Source: Baekduia soli (GTDB lineage: Bacteria; Actinomycetota; Thermoleophilia; Solirubrobacterales; Solirubrobacteraceae). Taken from it: a DNA stretch of 64,000 nt. The stretch covers positions 4,216,001 through 4,280,000 of the forward strand of contig NZ_CP042430.1 in the NCBI RefSeq assembly GCF_007970665.1, given 5' to 3'. The position numbers and the translations under genes were made by a program. The notes under the pieces are model-generated. The model had not been told where the DNA came from, did no database searches, and was given only the letters and a program-made list of their open reading frames with translations. The stretch's first letter is position 1, and each line of letters begins with the position of its first letter. Of the stretch, positions 33,447 through 42,661 are shown piece after piece.

Positions 33447-36400
33447 CGCGCGTTCCGCAGGGCCGCCAGCTCACGGGCCGCGGCGTCGCGGTAGCGGGTC
33501 ACGCTGGCGACCTTGATGTCCTCGTAGCCGCGGACGAGGTCGGGCAGCGCGGCGATGCGCGCCACCTGGGCGTGGGTGGCCGGCGTCAGGCTCCCGAGCG
33601 CCTCGTCGACCAGCGCGCGGTACTCGCCGATGAGCTCGCGCTCCAGGCGGCGCACGGGGTGGTAGCCGAACGGGTCCAGCGCCGTTCCACGCAGCCGTCG
33701 CCCGGCGCGCAGCGCACGGAACAGCGGCGGCGCGCTCGCGCCGAGGCGGATCTTGCGCCGGACCCCATCGCCCGCAGCAGCGGCGGGTGCAGGAGCACCT
33801 GGGTCCGGGCCCTGGGCCCGAACGCCGAGCGCAGCCGGACCTGCTCGAACGTGTCGAGGTGCAGGCGCGCGACCTCGTACTCGTCCTTGTAGGCCATGAG
33901 CTTGTAGAGCCCCTGGGCGTAGGCCTCGGCGACCGCGGTCTCGCCGGGCGCGCCCTGGGCGGCCTCGCGCCGCGCGACGTCCATCACCGCGTCGAGGTAG
34001 GTCCGGGCGTAGGCGCGGTCCTGGTAGCCGGCCAGGTCGGAGACGCGGCGCTCCAGGAGCGTGGCCAGCGCGCCGCGGGCGCCGGCCTGCGCGACGGCGT
34101 CCACCGCCGCGCGGTCGGGCGCGGGCGCCACGGGCTCGCCGGTGCCCAGCGCGGCCGCCACGGCCCCGGGGTCGGCCACGGCGGCGCGGCCCCAGCGGAA
34201 CGCGGCGAGGTTGACGTCGACGGCGGCGCCGTTCTTGCGGATGGCCTCCTCGAGCGCCTCGGCGCCGACGGGCAGGCAGCCGTGCTGATAGGCGGCGCCG
34301 AGCATGACCACGTTGGTGGGCATGTGGTCGGCGAAGAGGCGCTCGGAGATCGCCTGGGCGTCGAGGCTCGCCAGCTCCCCCGGGCGGGTCGCGGCGACGA
34401 TCGCGCCCAGCGTGGCGGCCGGCGGCGGGAACGTCGCCTCCGTGTTCGTGACCATGTCGGCCGGCGGCGTCTCGTGCGTGTTGACCACGGCGACGGTGCG
34501 ACCCGGGTCGGTCGTGCGAAGGGTGTCGGGCCCGGCGCTGCCGAGCAGGTCCAGCGCCAGGAGCACGTCGACCGTGCCCGCCGAGGCGCGCAGCGCGCCC
34601 TCGGGCTCGGCCGCCGCGATGCGCACGTCGGAGACCACGGGGCCGCCCTTCTGCGCCAGCCCGATCTGGTCCAGGCCCGCGCTCCAGCGCCCGTCGAGCA
34701 GCGCGGCCATCTGCAGGACCTGGGAGACCGTCACGACCCCGGTCCCGCCGACGCCGGGCATGCGCACCAGGACGTCGTCGCGGTCGTGCAACCGGCTCAC
34801 GGGCTCGGGCAGGGCCACGGGCGGCGCCGGGACGGGCCCGCGGTCGGCGTGCGGGTCGGGCGTGACGAGCACGAACGAGGGGCAGTCGCCCTCCAGGCAC
34901 GCGAGGTCCTGGGTGCACGAGGACTGGTGGATCTGCGTCTTGCGTCCCAGCTCGGTCTCCACGGGGAGCACCGACAGGCAGCTGGACTTCTCGCCGCAGT
35001 CGCCGCAGCCCTCGCACACGCGCTCGTTGATCCACGCGCGCTGCGTGGGCGTCGGCAGCTTGCCGCGCTTGCGCAGCCGGCGCTCCTCGGTCGCGCAGCG
35101 GTCGGTGTGGATGAGCACGGTGACGCCGGGCACCGCGGCCAGCTCGGCCTCGGCCTCCGTGCGGCGGTCGCGGTGGCGGACCTCGGCGATGGACGACAGC
35201 TCGGCCCCGGAGAAGCTGCCGGGGTCCTCCGTGGTGACGATGACGCGCGCGACGCCCTCGGCCTTGAGCCAGTGCGTGAGCGTCACGACGTCCATGCGGC
35301 CCGCGGGGCGCTGGCCGCCGGTCATCGCGACCGCGTCGTTGTAGAGCAGCTTGTAGGTCAGGTGCACGCCCGCGGCGACGGCGGCGCGGACGGCCAGCGA
35401 GCCCGAGTGGTGGAACGTCCCGTCGCCGAGGTTCTGCACGTAGTGGCCGTCGTCGGTGAACGGCGCCATGCCGTTCCACTGCGCGCCCTCGCCGCCCATC
35501 TGCGGCGCGCCGAGCAGCGTCCCGCGCGCGCCGGCGGCGTCCATCGCGATCAGCGCATGGCAGCCGATGCCCGCGCCCACGAGCTGGTCCGGCGCCGCGC
35601 GCGTGGAGAGGTTGTGCGGGCAGCCCGAGCAGAAGAACGGCTTGCGCACGAGCGGCAGCGCGGCCGCGGGCGTGAGGGCTCCGGCCTCCAGGCGCCGCAG
35701 CCGCTCGCGGGCGTGCTCGTCCAGGCGCCCGGCCCCGAGGCGCAGGCCGAGCACCCGGCTGATCTCGTCGGCGTCGACGGCCCCGCGCATCGTCACCAGC
35801 GGGCGGCCCTCGTCGTCCTGCTTGCCCAGGACGAGCGGCGCGTCGGGCCGGCGGTACAGCGCGTTGCGCAGCTGGGCCTCGATGAACGGCGTCTTGTCCT
35901 CCAGGACCACGACCTCCTCGACGCCGGCCGCGAACGCGCGGACGTCGTCGGGGTGCAGCGGCCAGGGCAGCCGCAGCTCCACGACCCGCACGCCGAGGGC
36001 GTCGAGCGCCGCCGCGTCGAGCCCGAGGTCGGCCAGCGAGCGCTGCAGCGCGCCGAACGTCGCGCCCGCGGCGACGAGGGCGATCCGCGCGCGGCCCGGC
36101 TCGGAGACGATCCGGTTCAGGCGCCGGTCGCGCCCGTAGTCGCGCGCGAGCTCGAGCCGGTGGCCCATGAGGTCGTGCTCGGCGTCGACCGAGCTCTGCC
36201 CGAGCAGCGTCGGCGGCTTGCCGCGGCTCTGGGCGGGCGGGTGCGGGATCTCCTCGGTCAGCGCGCCGAGCTCGACGGCCGCCGAGGCGTCGGCGACGTC
36301 GGCGACGATCTGCATGCCGGCCCACAGCCCGGCGTGGCGCGACATCGCGATGGCGTGCAGCCCGAGCAGCGGGATGTCCTGCACGCGCGTGGGCGCGAAG

Positions 36401-36909
36401 ACGGGGAGCACGAGGCTCTGGGCCATCGGCAGGCACGAGCTCGGCACGGTCGAGGACTTGCACATCGGGTCGTCGCCGATGAGCGCGAGCGCCCCGCCGA
36501 GGTGGGCGGTGCCGGTGAGCTGGCCGTGGCGGATCGCGTCGGCGGCGCGGTCCAGCCCTGGGCTCTTGCCGAACCAGACGCCGACGACGCCGTCGTGGCG
36601 GCGCCCGGGCAGCTCGCCGACGAGCTGGGTCCCGACGACGGCGGTGGCCGCCAGCTCCTCGTTGACGGCCTGGCCGAACACGATGCCCTCGGGGTCGAGG
36701 TGGCGGCGGTTGCGCTCGACCTCGCGGTCCAGGCCGCCGAGCGGCGAGCCCGGGTAGCCCGTGATGTACAGGCCGGTGTCCAGCCCGCGGGCGCGGTCCA
36801 GCCGCCGCTGCTCGAGCAGCATGCGTACGAGGGCCTGCGTGCCGGTGACGAGCGCCGGGCCGGACGCGGCCGCGTAGCGATCGTCGAGGGCGATGTCGAG
36901 GAGCGCCAT
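33443..36909 (-). pseudogene. Fused indolepyruvate-type 2-oxoacid:ferredoxin oxidoreductase, frameshifted (1-nt deletion)
   Basis: About 1155 residues after repair. From ATG 36909 (MALLDIALDDRYAAASGPAL), the alpha part has LYITGYPGSPLGGLD and CSGCPHNLSTRAAPDQLVGA with the TPP domain (AMDAAGARGTLLGAPQMGGE). A cysteine-rich NERVCEGCGDCGEKSSC and the gamma domain MPGVGGTGVVTVSQVLQMAA follow. The C-terminal DUF6537 region LDPFGYHPVRRLERELIGEY is in another frame. The span is 3467 nt (3n+2); one extra base in the CCCC at 33763-33766 joins them. It oxidatively decarboxylates aryl- or branched 2-oxoacids to acyl-CoA, reducing ferredoxin. First gene of the minus-strand series; ATGA overlap with the next. 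Confidence 0.85.
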
Positions 36910-36970
36910 CCGCGGATCTTGCCCGCCCGCCGCGGCGGCGGCGAGGGGCCCGGGCGCCACGAGCGCGATT

Positions 36971-37005
36971 GCGCAGGATCCCGTCCCCAGCCAGGGATCC
37001 TGCGC
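36971..37005 (-). terminator. Long perfect hairpin between kelch oxidase and oxidoreductase genes
   Basis: GCGCAGGATCCC and GGGATCCTGCGC form a perfect 12-bp stem around an 11-nt loop in the 118-nt gap after the kelch-oxidase stop (37028) and before the oxidoreductase start (36909). It is very stable but has no U-tract on either side, as often in actinobacteria. It most likely ends the kelch transcript and insulates the downstream operon. Confidence 0.7.
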
Positions 37006-37027
37006 TGGTTTCCTGCGCTGCGACGGC

Positions 37028-40000
37028 TCAGAGGGCCAGCTCGCCGTCGTGTCCGAGCGGACACACGAGGCTGGGACGCGGCGCGAGGAGGCTGGCGAGA
37101 TGGGCCCGGCGCACGCGCGCCTGACGCGCGGTGGTGCCCCGGGCGGACGTGATGACGAGCTGCGGGCGGTGCGCCGCGTCCTCGCGGGCGGCATAGGCTG
37201 CGGCCTGAGCGGCGGTCCCCGACAGGACGAAGCTGACGTCGCCGTCGCCGGCGACCCCGCGCGTGACGTCGAGGTCGATCCACGTGCCGGCGGCCGTCGG
37301 GCCGGCGCTGGCCAGCGACGGGAGCGTGAGGCCGGGCGCCGTGCTCCAGGAGAGCCCGCGCTCCGTCCAGCGCGAGGTGACCGGGAAGACGCTGCCGCCG
37401 TCGCTGGAGGCGCGGGCGACGTAGAGGCGCAGGCGCGCGGAGGCGGGGACGCCGCGCACGCCGGCGACGTGGAAGCGCAGGTAGGACCGCAGCGTCTCCG
37501 GCGCGCCCGTGACGCCCTGGCGGACGCCGAGCGTCCGGGCCGCGCCGGCGGTCGCGCGCGGCCGCAGCGAGGAGATCGAGCCGTCGGCCACGGGGGCGAA
37601 GCGGCGCGTCGCCCCTGCGGCGCCCGCGGCGGCGACGACGATGCGCCCGTCCAGCGTGGCGACGTCGGCGCCCGCGTCGTTGCGCGCGGTCAGGCGGACC
37701 TCGTAGGTGCCGGGCCGCGTGTAGGTGAAGCGGGGGTTGCGCTGCGTCGAGTCCACGGTGCCATCGCCCTGGAAGTCCCAGGCCCACGAGGTCGCGCCGA
37801 CGGAGCGGTCCGTGAAGGCGACGGTCAACGGCCCGGTGCCGCTGCGCGGCGCGGCATCGAGGTCGGCGGCCGGCGCCGCGGCCACGGTCGCGGGCGTGAT
37901 GACCAGCTCGGGCGCCCCGGCGCCCGCCGTCGCGTAGGCGGCGGTGTCGGCCGAGGTCGAGGCCAGGCCGAAGCTGACGCGGCCATCGCCGGTGACCGCA
38001 CGGGTCACATCGAGTTCGACCCAGCGCCGGCGCGTCGTCGCGCCCGCCGACGCCAGCGAGGCGCCGGTGATCGACGGCGCGCTCGTCCAGGAGAGCCCGG
38101 CGGGCGCCCAGCCCGTGCCCACGGCGAAGACGCTGCCGCCGTCGGTGGAGCCGTCGGTGGCCCGCAGCCGCAGGACGGCGCGCGCCGGCGCCGCGCCCAG
38201 CCCGCTGACGTCGAAGCTCACGAAGGCGCGGCGGCTGATCCCGGCCGGGCCGCGGCCCTGCCCGAGGCGCAGGACGGCGGTCGACGCCGCGCCGCGGGAG
38301 GCGACGGAGGCGTGGGCGACGGCCGTGAACGTCTGCCGCGAGCGCACGCCGCTCGTCGCGGTGGCGGGGCCGGCCACGGGGCCGGCGGGCCCGGGCAGCT
38401 CGGGGCCGGGTGCGGGCGCCGGAGCCGGCGCGGGCGCCGGGCCCGCGGCCGGGGGCGGCGTCGTCGTGCCGCTGCCGCCCGTGCCCGGGTCGCCGGTGCC
38501 GGTGCCCGGGTCGCCGGTGCCCGTGCCCGTGCCCGTGCCGCCGGCGACCACGTCGACGACGAGCGTGTTGGAGGCCGAGCCCTGCGGCGTCCTGGCGTTC
38601 TTGACGGTCAGCCCCACGGTGTAGTGGCCCGGCGCGGTGAAGCGGTGCGAGGGGTGCGCGGCGCCCGAGGTGCCACCGTCGCCGAACGTCCACGCGAAGC
38701 TCGTGGGCGGCCCGGTCCAGCTCGAGGCGAAGTCCACCGTGTCGCCGGCGGCGATCACCGTGGGCGTCAGCGCGGTGATCGTCGCGGTGGCCGCGACGGT
38801 GGCCGCCGGGGCGATCGGGGCCGGGCTGCCCGGCGCCTGGACGGCGGCGCCAGTGCCGAGCAGCACCCAGGAGGCGACAGACGGCACGCCGCCGGCGTCG
38901 ACGACCACGAGCATGTACCAGCCCGGGACCGCGCGGTAGGGGCTCGACGGGGTCGTGGCCGTGACCGTCGCGCCGGACTGCGTGAAGTCCAGCGGGACGT
39001 AGCGCTGGTCCATGTCGATGGCGTGCGTGACGCCTGACGGGCGCAGGAGCGCGACCTTGACGACCGTCGTGGTGGCGTCGCCGAGCGTGATCGGCAGCGC
39101 CGCGCCGTAGCCGCTCCGGGCGGGCGCGGAGGCGATGGCCGGCCGCGGGCCCTTGAAGAGGTAGGGCGGCCCGTAGACCTCGGCGGTGGTCTGCAGGCTC
39201 GTCGAGGTCGGCGCGTCCTCGGTGGCGCCGGCCGCGGTGACCTGGCCGCCGGCGGAGACCACGCGGCCGTCGGGCAGCGTCAGCGCCGTGGAGTGGTACA
39301 TGCGCGGATCGGTGAGCGGGGCGGCGTCGGTCCAGCGCTCGGTCGCCGGGTCCCAGATCTCGGAGGTCCGCACCGCATAGGCGGGGTTGTTGCCGACGGT
39401 CGTGCCCCCGACGGCGAGCACCGTGCCGTCCAACAGCAGCGGCGTGTTCATCCGCCGGCGCGCGTGGTTCATCGGCGCCGTGAGCCGCCACTGGGCCTTC
39501 GTGGGGTCGGCGACGTTGGTGTCGATGACCGCGGTGTGGTCCTGGGCGGGGTCGCCGCCGCCGGTGCGCAGGATCTTGCCCGGCGCGTACATGACCCCGG
39601 ACTCCGAGTAGGAGTCGGTGCTGAACGGGGCCGAGCGGCCCGCCGCCCACGTGCCCGACGCGCCCGCCGCGCCGGGCGTGAAGAACTGCGTCTGGTAGCG
39701 CGTGCCGGCCTCGAAGACGCTGCCGCCGGGCAGCTGGTACATGAAGGGGTACAGGTACTGCTGGGTGACGGGCTGCGCCGCGTCGGTCCACGTGTCGGTC
39801 GACGGGTCGTAGATCTCGGGCGTGGTCACCCGCACGTAGCCGCCGGTGCCGTCGGGCTGGTCGCCGGAGGACACCATGACGCGGCCGTCGGCCAGCACCG
39901 TCAGCGTCGGGTACCAGCGCGCGAAGTGCATGTCGCGCCCGCGCGTCCAGGTCTCGGTGACCGGGTCGAAGATCGCGGTGACCGGGATCCCGATGTGCGT

Positions 40001-40348
40001 GTCGACGTTCTGGCCGCCGACGACCAGGACGCGGCCGTCGGCCAGCGTGACCTGCGCGGCGCAGTGCAGGTCGCCGGCCGGGAACGGCACGGGCCGCATG
40101 TTCGCCCCCGTCGGGTCGGCGACCGGGTCCCACAGGTGCGGGTCGGCGTTGGCCTGCGAGGCCCAGACGAGCACCTCGCCCGTCTGGAGCAGGATCATGT
40201 GCTTGGCCTGCAGCGGCCACTGCAGCACGCTGCCCCAGCGCCCGACCTGGGCGGGTGTCGCGGGGTCGGCCGCCGCAAGGGCGGGCACGGCGACCGCGAG
40301 CGCCAGGCCGGCGATCAGGGCACCGATCCATCGACTCGTGACGGTCAT
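37028..40348 (-). CDS. Secreted copper-radical (galactose/glyoxal) oxidase-like protein with PKD and DNRLRE domains
   Basis: 1106 residues. The signal peptide is SRWIGALIAGLALAVAVPAL with cleavage near AAADP. Kelch propeller and DUF1929 domains (about 30-500) keep all copper-radical-oxidase residues: Cys in AGDLHCAAQVTLADGRV, Tyr in ARWYPTLTVLADG, Tyr-His in PRMYHSTALTLPDG, and His in VTHAIDMDQRYVPL. Then come PKD 1 (FAWTFGDGGTSG), a Gly-Thr/Pro-Ala linker, DNRLRE 1 (FVSFDVSGLGAAPARAVLRL), PKD 2 (WAWDFQGDGTVDSTQ) and DNRLRE 2 (SYLRFHVAGVRGVPASARL). It should oxidise alcohols or aldehydes outside the cell, producing H2O2. A 4-codon upstream frame (ATG 40359) overlaps the start codon. Confidence 0.88.
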   Translation of the reverse strand: MTVTSRWIGALIAGLALAVAVPALAAADPATPAQVGRWGSVLQWPLQAKHMILLQTGEVLVWASQANADPHLWDPVADPTGANMRPVPFPAGDLHCAAQVTLADGRVLVVGGQNVDTHIGIPVTAIFDPVTETWTRGRDMHFARWYPTLTVLADGRVMVSSGDQPDGTGGYVRVTTPEIYDPSTDTWTDAAQPVTQQYLYPFMYQLPGGSVFEAGTRYQTQFFTPGAAGASGTWAAGRSAPFSTDSYSESGVMYAPGKILRTGGGDPAQDHTAVIDTNVADPTKAQWRLTAPMNHARRRMNTPLLLDGTVLAVGGTTVGNNPAYAVRTSEIWDPATERWTDAAPLTDPRMYHSTALTLPDGRVVSAGGQVTAAGATEDAPTSTSLQTTAEVYGPPYLFKGPRPAIASAPARSGYGAALPITLGDATTTVVKVALLRPSGVTHAIDMDQRYVPLDFTQSGATVTATTPSSPYRAVPGWYMLVVVDAGGVPSVASWVLLGTGAAVQAPGSPAPIAPAATVAATATITALTPTVIAAGDTVDFASSWTGPPTSFAWTFGDGGTSGAAHPSHRFTAPGHYTVGLTVKNARTPQGSASNTLVVDVVAGGTGTGTGTGDPGTGTGDPGTGGSGTTTPPPAAGPAPAPAPAPAPGPELPGPAGPVAGPATATSGVRSRQTFTAVAHASVASRGAASTAVLRLGQGRGPAGISRRAFVSFDVSGLGAAPARAVLRLRATDGSTDGGSVFAVGTGWAPAGLSWTSAPSITGASLASAGATTRRRWVELDVTRAVTGDGRVSFGLASTSADTAAYATAGAGAPELVITPATVAAAPAADLDAAPRSGTGPLTVAFTDRSVGATSWAWDFQGDGTVDSTQRNPRFTYTRPGTYEVRLTARNDAGADVATLDGRIVVAAAGAAGATRRFAPVADGSISSLRPRATAGAARTLGVRQGVTGAPETLRSYLRFHVAGVRGVPASARLRLYVARASSDGGSVFPVTSRWTERGLSWSTAPGLTLPSLASAGPTAAGTWIDLDVTRGVAGDGDVSFVLSGTAAQAAAYAAREDAAHRPQLVITSARGTTARQARVRRAHLASLLAPRPSLVCPLGHDGELAL
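38481..38540 (-). repeat. Direct repeats coding the Gly-Thr linker
   Basis: A 21-bp unit occurs at 38481-38501 and again at 38502-38522, with one difference at the last base. It is followed by GTGCCC hexamer repeats. Read on the coding (minus) strand these give the GTGTGTGDPGT-type flexible linker between PKD 1 and the Pro-Ala stretch of the oxidase. Such a tract is prone to slippage and length variation. Confidence 0.75.
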
Positions 40349-40452
40349 CGGTCATCCATGACGGTGAGCCGTGCACCGTATGGGACGCCGGGCCCCGGGG
40401 ACCTGTCCGATCGGGGGGAGCGCGCTGCGCCCGGACGACGCGCGCGGGCGCC

Positions 40453-41574
40453 TCAGGCGGCCATCGCGGGGTCGATCACGGCCTTGACGTCGCGCATCTC
40501 CTTCGAGGAGCGCATCGCGGCCGACAGGTGCTCGAGCGGGTAACGGCGGCCGAGCATCCGGTCCCAGTCGAAGCGGTCGCGGAACGCGCTGAGGAAGCGC
40601 ATGGCCTTCCAGTAGGCGTCGGTGTCGCCGCCCATCGAGCCCAGGACCTGCACCGCGCGCGTCGTGACCCGCGGGACGTTGATCGGCTGGGGCTCGCCGG
40701 TGATGGTGCCCACGACGACGTAGCGGCCCTTGGGGGCCATCATCTGGACGCCCTCGCCGGCGGCGCCGCGCGCGCCCGCGACCTCGAGCACGACGCTGGG
40801 CCCGCGCGAGCCCGTGATCCGCAGCACCTCGTCCAGCCGCGCCGGGGCGTCGGGGTACTCCTGGACGGAGATCGTGTGCGTGGCGCCCCACTCGCGGGCG
40901 AGCTCGAGGCGGTCGTCGGGCGCCCCGACGACGATGAGGTGGCGCGGCGAGTGCGTGCTGAGCATCGCGGTGGCGAACAGGCCGAGCGGGCCCGAGCCCT
41001 GCACGACGACGGAGTCCAGGTAGTCGACCGGCATCGCCTTCTCGATCGCCTTGATCACCGTGCGCAGCGCGCAGCTGCCCGCCGAGGCCCAGTCGCTCTG
41101 GACGTCGTCGGGCACGCGGATGCGCCCCGAGCGCGCCCACACGTACCCGTAGTCGGCGAAGCCGCCTGTGAAGTGGGGCGGCTTGGAGCAGTCCTCCAGG
41201 AAGCCCAGGCGCCGGTTCGTGCACAGCGTCGTCTCCCCCATGATCGTGCAGGAGTAGCAGCGCAGGCACGGCTCGTGGGTCCAGATGACGCGGTCGCCCT
41301 CGCGCAGCGGCTCGCCCACGGAGTCGAAGGCGGCGCCGTCGCCGAGCTTGGCGACGCGGCCGACCATCTCGTGGCCGAGGATGAGCGGGAGGTGGACGGG
41401 GATCACGCCCTCCAGCGCGCCCTCCCAGACGTGGACGTCGCTGCCGCACACCGTCGCGGTGTCGATCTCGACGACGATCGCGCCGGGCTCGGGCTCGGGG
41501 ACCTCGAACTCCTGAAGCGTGAAGTCGGCGTTGTACTCGGTCAGGACGGCGGCGCGGCCGGTCTGCTGGGCCAT
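40453..41574 (-). CDS. Zinc-dependent MDR alcohol dehydrogenase
   Basis: A 373-residue dehydrogenase. TATVCGSDVHVWEGALEG and LILGHEMVGRVAKLGDG form the catalytic zinc site. TLCTNRRLGFLED ends the structural zinc region, here EPCLRCYSCTIMGETTLC. VVVQGSGPLGLFATAML is the NAD(P) fold. Start ATG 41574 has GAGG 7 nt upstream; the TTG at 41580 is less likely. It lies 58 nt downstream of the esterase gene on the same strand. With the neighbouring monooxygenase and esterase it fits oxidation of a secondary or cyclic alcohol to a ketone, the entry step of a Baeyer-Villiger route. Confidence 0.88.
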   Translation of the reverse strand: MAQQTGRAAVLTEYNADFTLQEFEVPEPEPGAIVVEIDTATVCGSDVHVWEGALEGVIPVHLPLILGHEMVGRVAKLGDGAAFDSVGEPLREGDRVIWTHEPCLRCYSCTIMGETTLCTNRRLGFLEDCSKPPHFTGGFADYGYVWARSGRIRVPDDVQSDWASAGSCALRTVIKAIEKAMPVDYLDSVVVQGSGPLGLFATAMLSTHSPRHLIVVGAPDDRLELAREWGATHTISVQEYPDAPARLDEVLRITGSRGPSVVLEVAGARGAAGEGVQMMAPKGRYVVVGTITGEPQPINVPRVTTRAVQVLGSMGGDTDAYWKAMRFLSAFRDRFDWDRMLGRRYPLEHLSAAMRSSKEMRDVKAVIDPAMAA

Positions 41575-41632
41575 GGTCAACCTCGATGGATCGTGATCGT
41601 GGGGACGGCGGGGACGGGACGGGCCCCGAGGG

Positions 41633-42595
41633 TCATGCGAGCCCGAGCCGCGGGCGCACCCAGGCGGCCAGGCGCGCGATCGCGTCGTCGGCCTCGGGCG
41701 CGGCGCCCGCGAGGAGCTGGAAGACGTGCTGCATGTCGGCGTAGACGTCGAGGCGGACCTCGACGCCGGCCTCCTGGGCGCGGCGCGCCAGGGTGCGGGC
41801 GTCGGCGACGAAGTTCTCGCAGCCGCCGACCTGGATGTACATGGGCGGGAAGCCGTGCAGGTCGGCGTAGATCGGCGCCGCCAGCGGGTCCCGCGGGTCG
41901 CCGGCGGGACCGAGGAAGACCTCCGCGGAGGAGATCACGACGTCGCGCGTGCCGATGAGGTCGCGGTCGTTGGTCTCGTGGATCGGGTCCAGCGCCTCGA
42001 GCTCGATCCACGGCGACAGCGGCAGGATCGCCGCCGGCATAGGCAGGCCGAGCTCGCGGGCGCGCAGCAGGGGCGAGAGGCACAGGGCGCCCCCGGCGGA
42101 GTCGCCGGTCAGCGCGATCCGGCCGGCCGCGATCGCCTGGTCCTCCAGCAGCCAGCGGTAGACGGCGACGAGGTCCTCGACCTGCGCGGGGTGCACGTGC
42201 TCGGGCGCCAGGCGGTAGTCGACCAGCAGCGCGCGGCAGCCGACCGCCCGGGCCAGGTGGGCGTAGAGCTTGCGGTGGCTGTAGATCGAGCCGCACGCGT
42301 AGCCGCCGCCGTGGCTGCACACCAGCACGCGGTCCAGGGCGGCGCCCTCGGGCACGGCCCACAGGGCGGGCACCCCGCCGGCGTCGACGTGGACGTAGTC
42401 GACGCGCTCGGGGTCGCGCCCGAAGTCGCCCCAGCGCGAGAACCCGTCGCGCAGCTGCTCGATCGTGGTGGCCGGGTCGGCCCCCAGCGCGCTGATGCCG
42501 CGGTAGAAGTCGTCGAACTCGCGCACCGCGGGCGACGCGGCGTCCACGGCCGGGACGACGGACTCCGGCGAGGCCGGCTGGACCGGCGGGGACAT
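41633..42595 (-). CDS. Alpha/beta hydrolase, hormone-sensitive-lipase family esterase
   Basis: A 320-residue esterase. The HGGG oxyanion motif is in LVCSHGGGYACGSIYSHRK and the nucleophile in IALTGDSAGGALCLSPLLRA. LLVDYRLAPEHVHPAQVEDL is the class-IV signature. The acid/base residues lie in VGGCENFVADARTLARRA and YADMQHVFQLLAG. AGGAGG lies upstream of ATG 42595. It hydrolyses short-chain esters or lactones. Divergent from the TetR gene, with an inverted repeat between them. It is well placed to open the ester or lactone made by the Baeyer-Villiger enzyme encoded at 45793. Confidence 0.88.
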   Translation of the reverse strand: MSPPVQPASPESVVPAVDAASPAVREFDDFYRGISALGADPATTIEQLRDGFSRWGDFGRDPERVDYVHVDAGGVPALWAVPEGAALDRVLVCSHGGGYACGSIYSHRKLYAHLARAVGCRALLVDYRLAPEHVHPAQVEDLVAVYRWLLEDQAIAAGRIALTGDSAGGALCLSPLLRARELGLPMPAAILPLSPWIELEALDPIHETNDRDLIGTRDVVISSAEVFLGPAGDPRDPLAAPIYADLHGFPPMYIQVGGCENFVADARTLARRAQEAGVEVRLDVYADMQHVFQLLAGAAPEADDAIARLAAWVRPRLGLA

Positions 42596-42622
42596 GGGGA
42601 CGGCTCCTCCTGGAATCGAACA

Positions 42623-42638
42623 GACCGGACAGTCGGTC
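42623..42638. promoter_or_regulatory. Inverted repeat, TetR operator candidate
   Basis: GACCG-GACAGT-CGGTC is a 5+6+5 inverted repeat in the 66-nt divergent region between the esterase gene (minus) and the TetR gene (plus). ACCGxxxxxxCGGT arms are typical of TetR operators. Its position would let bound repressor block both promoters. Confidence 0.5.
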
Positions 42639-42661
42639 GAGCGGTATCGTACAGGCGGTTG

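Noticed and set aside
33787-37152. A 1121-codon plus-strand open frame
   Set aside because: It is antisense to the ferredoxin oxidoreductase gene, whose motifs are clear, and has composition typical of a shadow frame.
38400-38560. Short tandem repeats as a CRISPR-like or VNTR element
   Set aside because: The repeats are in frame and encode the Gly-Thr and Pro-Ala linkers of the secreted oxidase.
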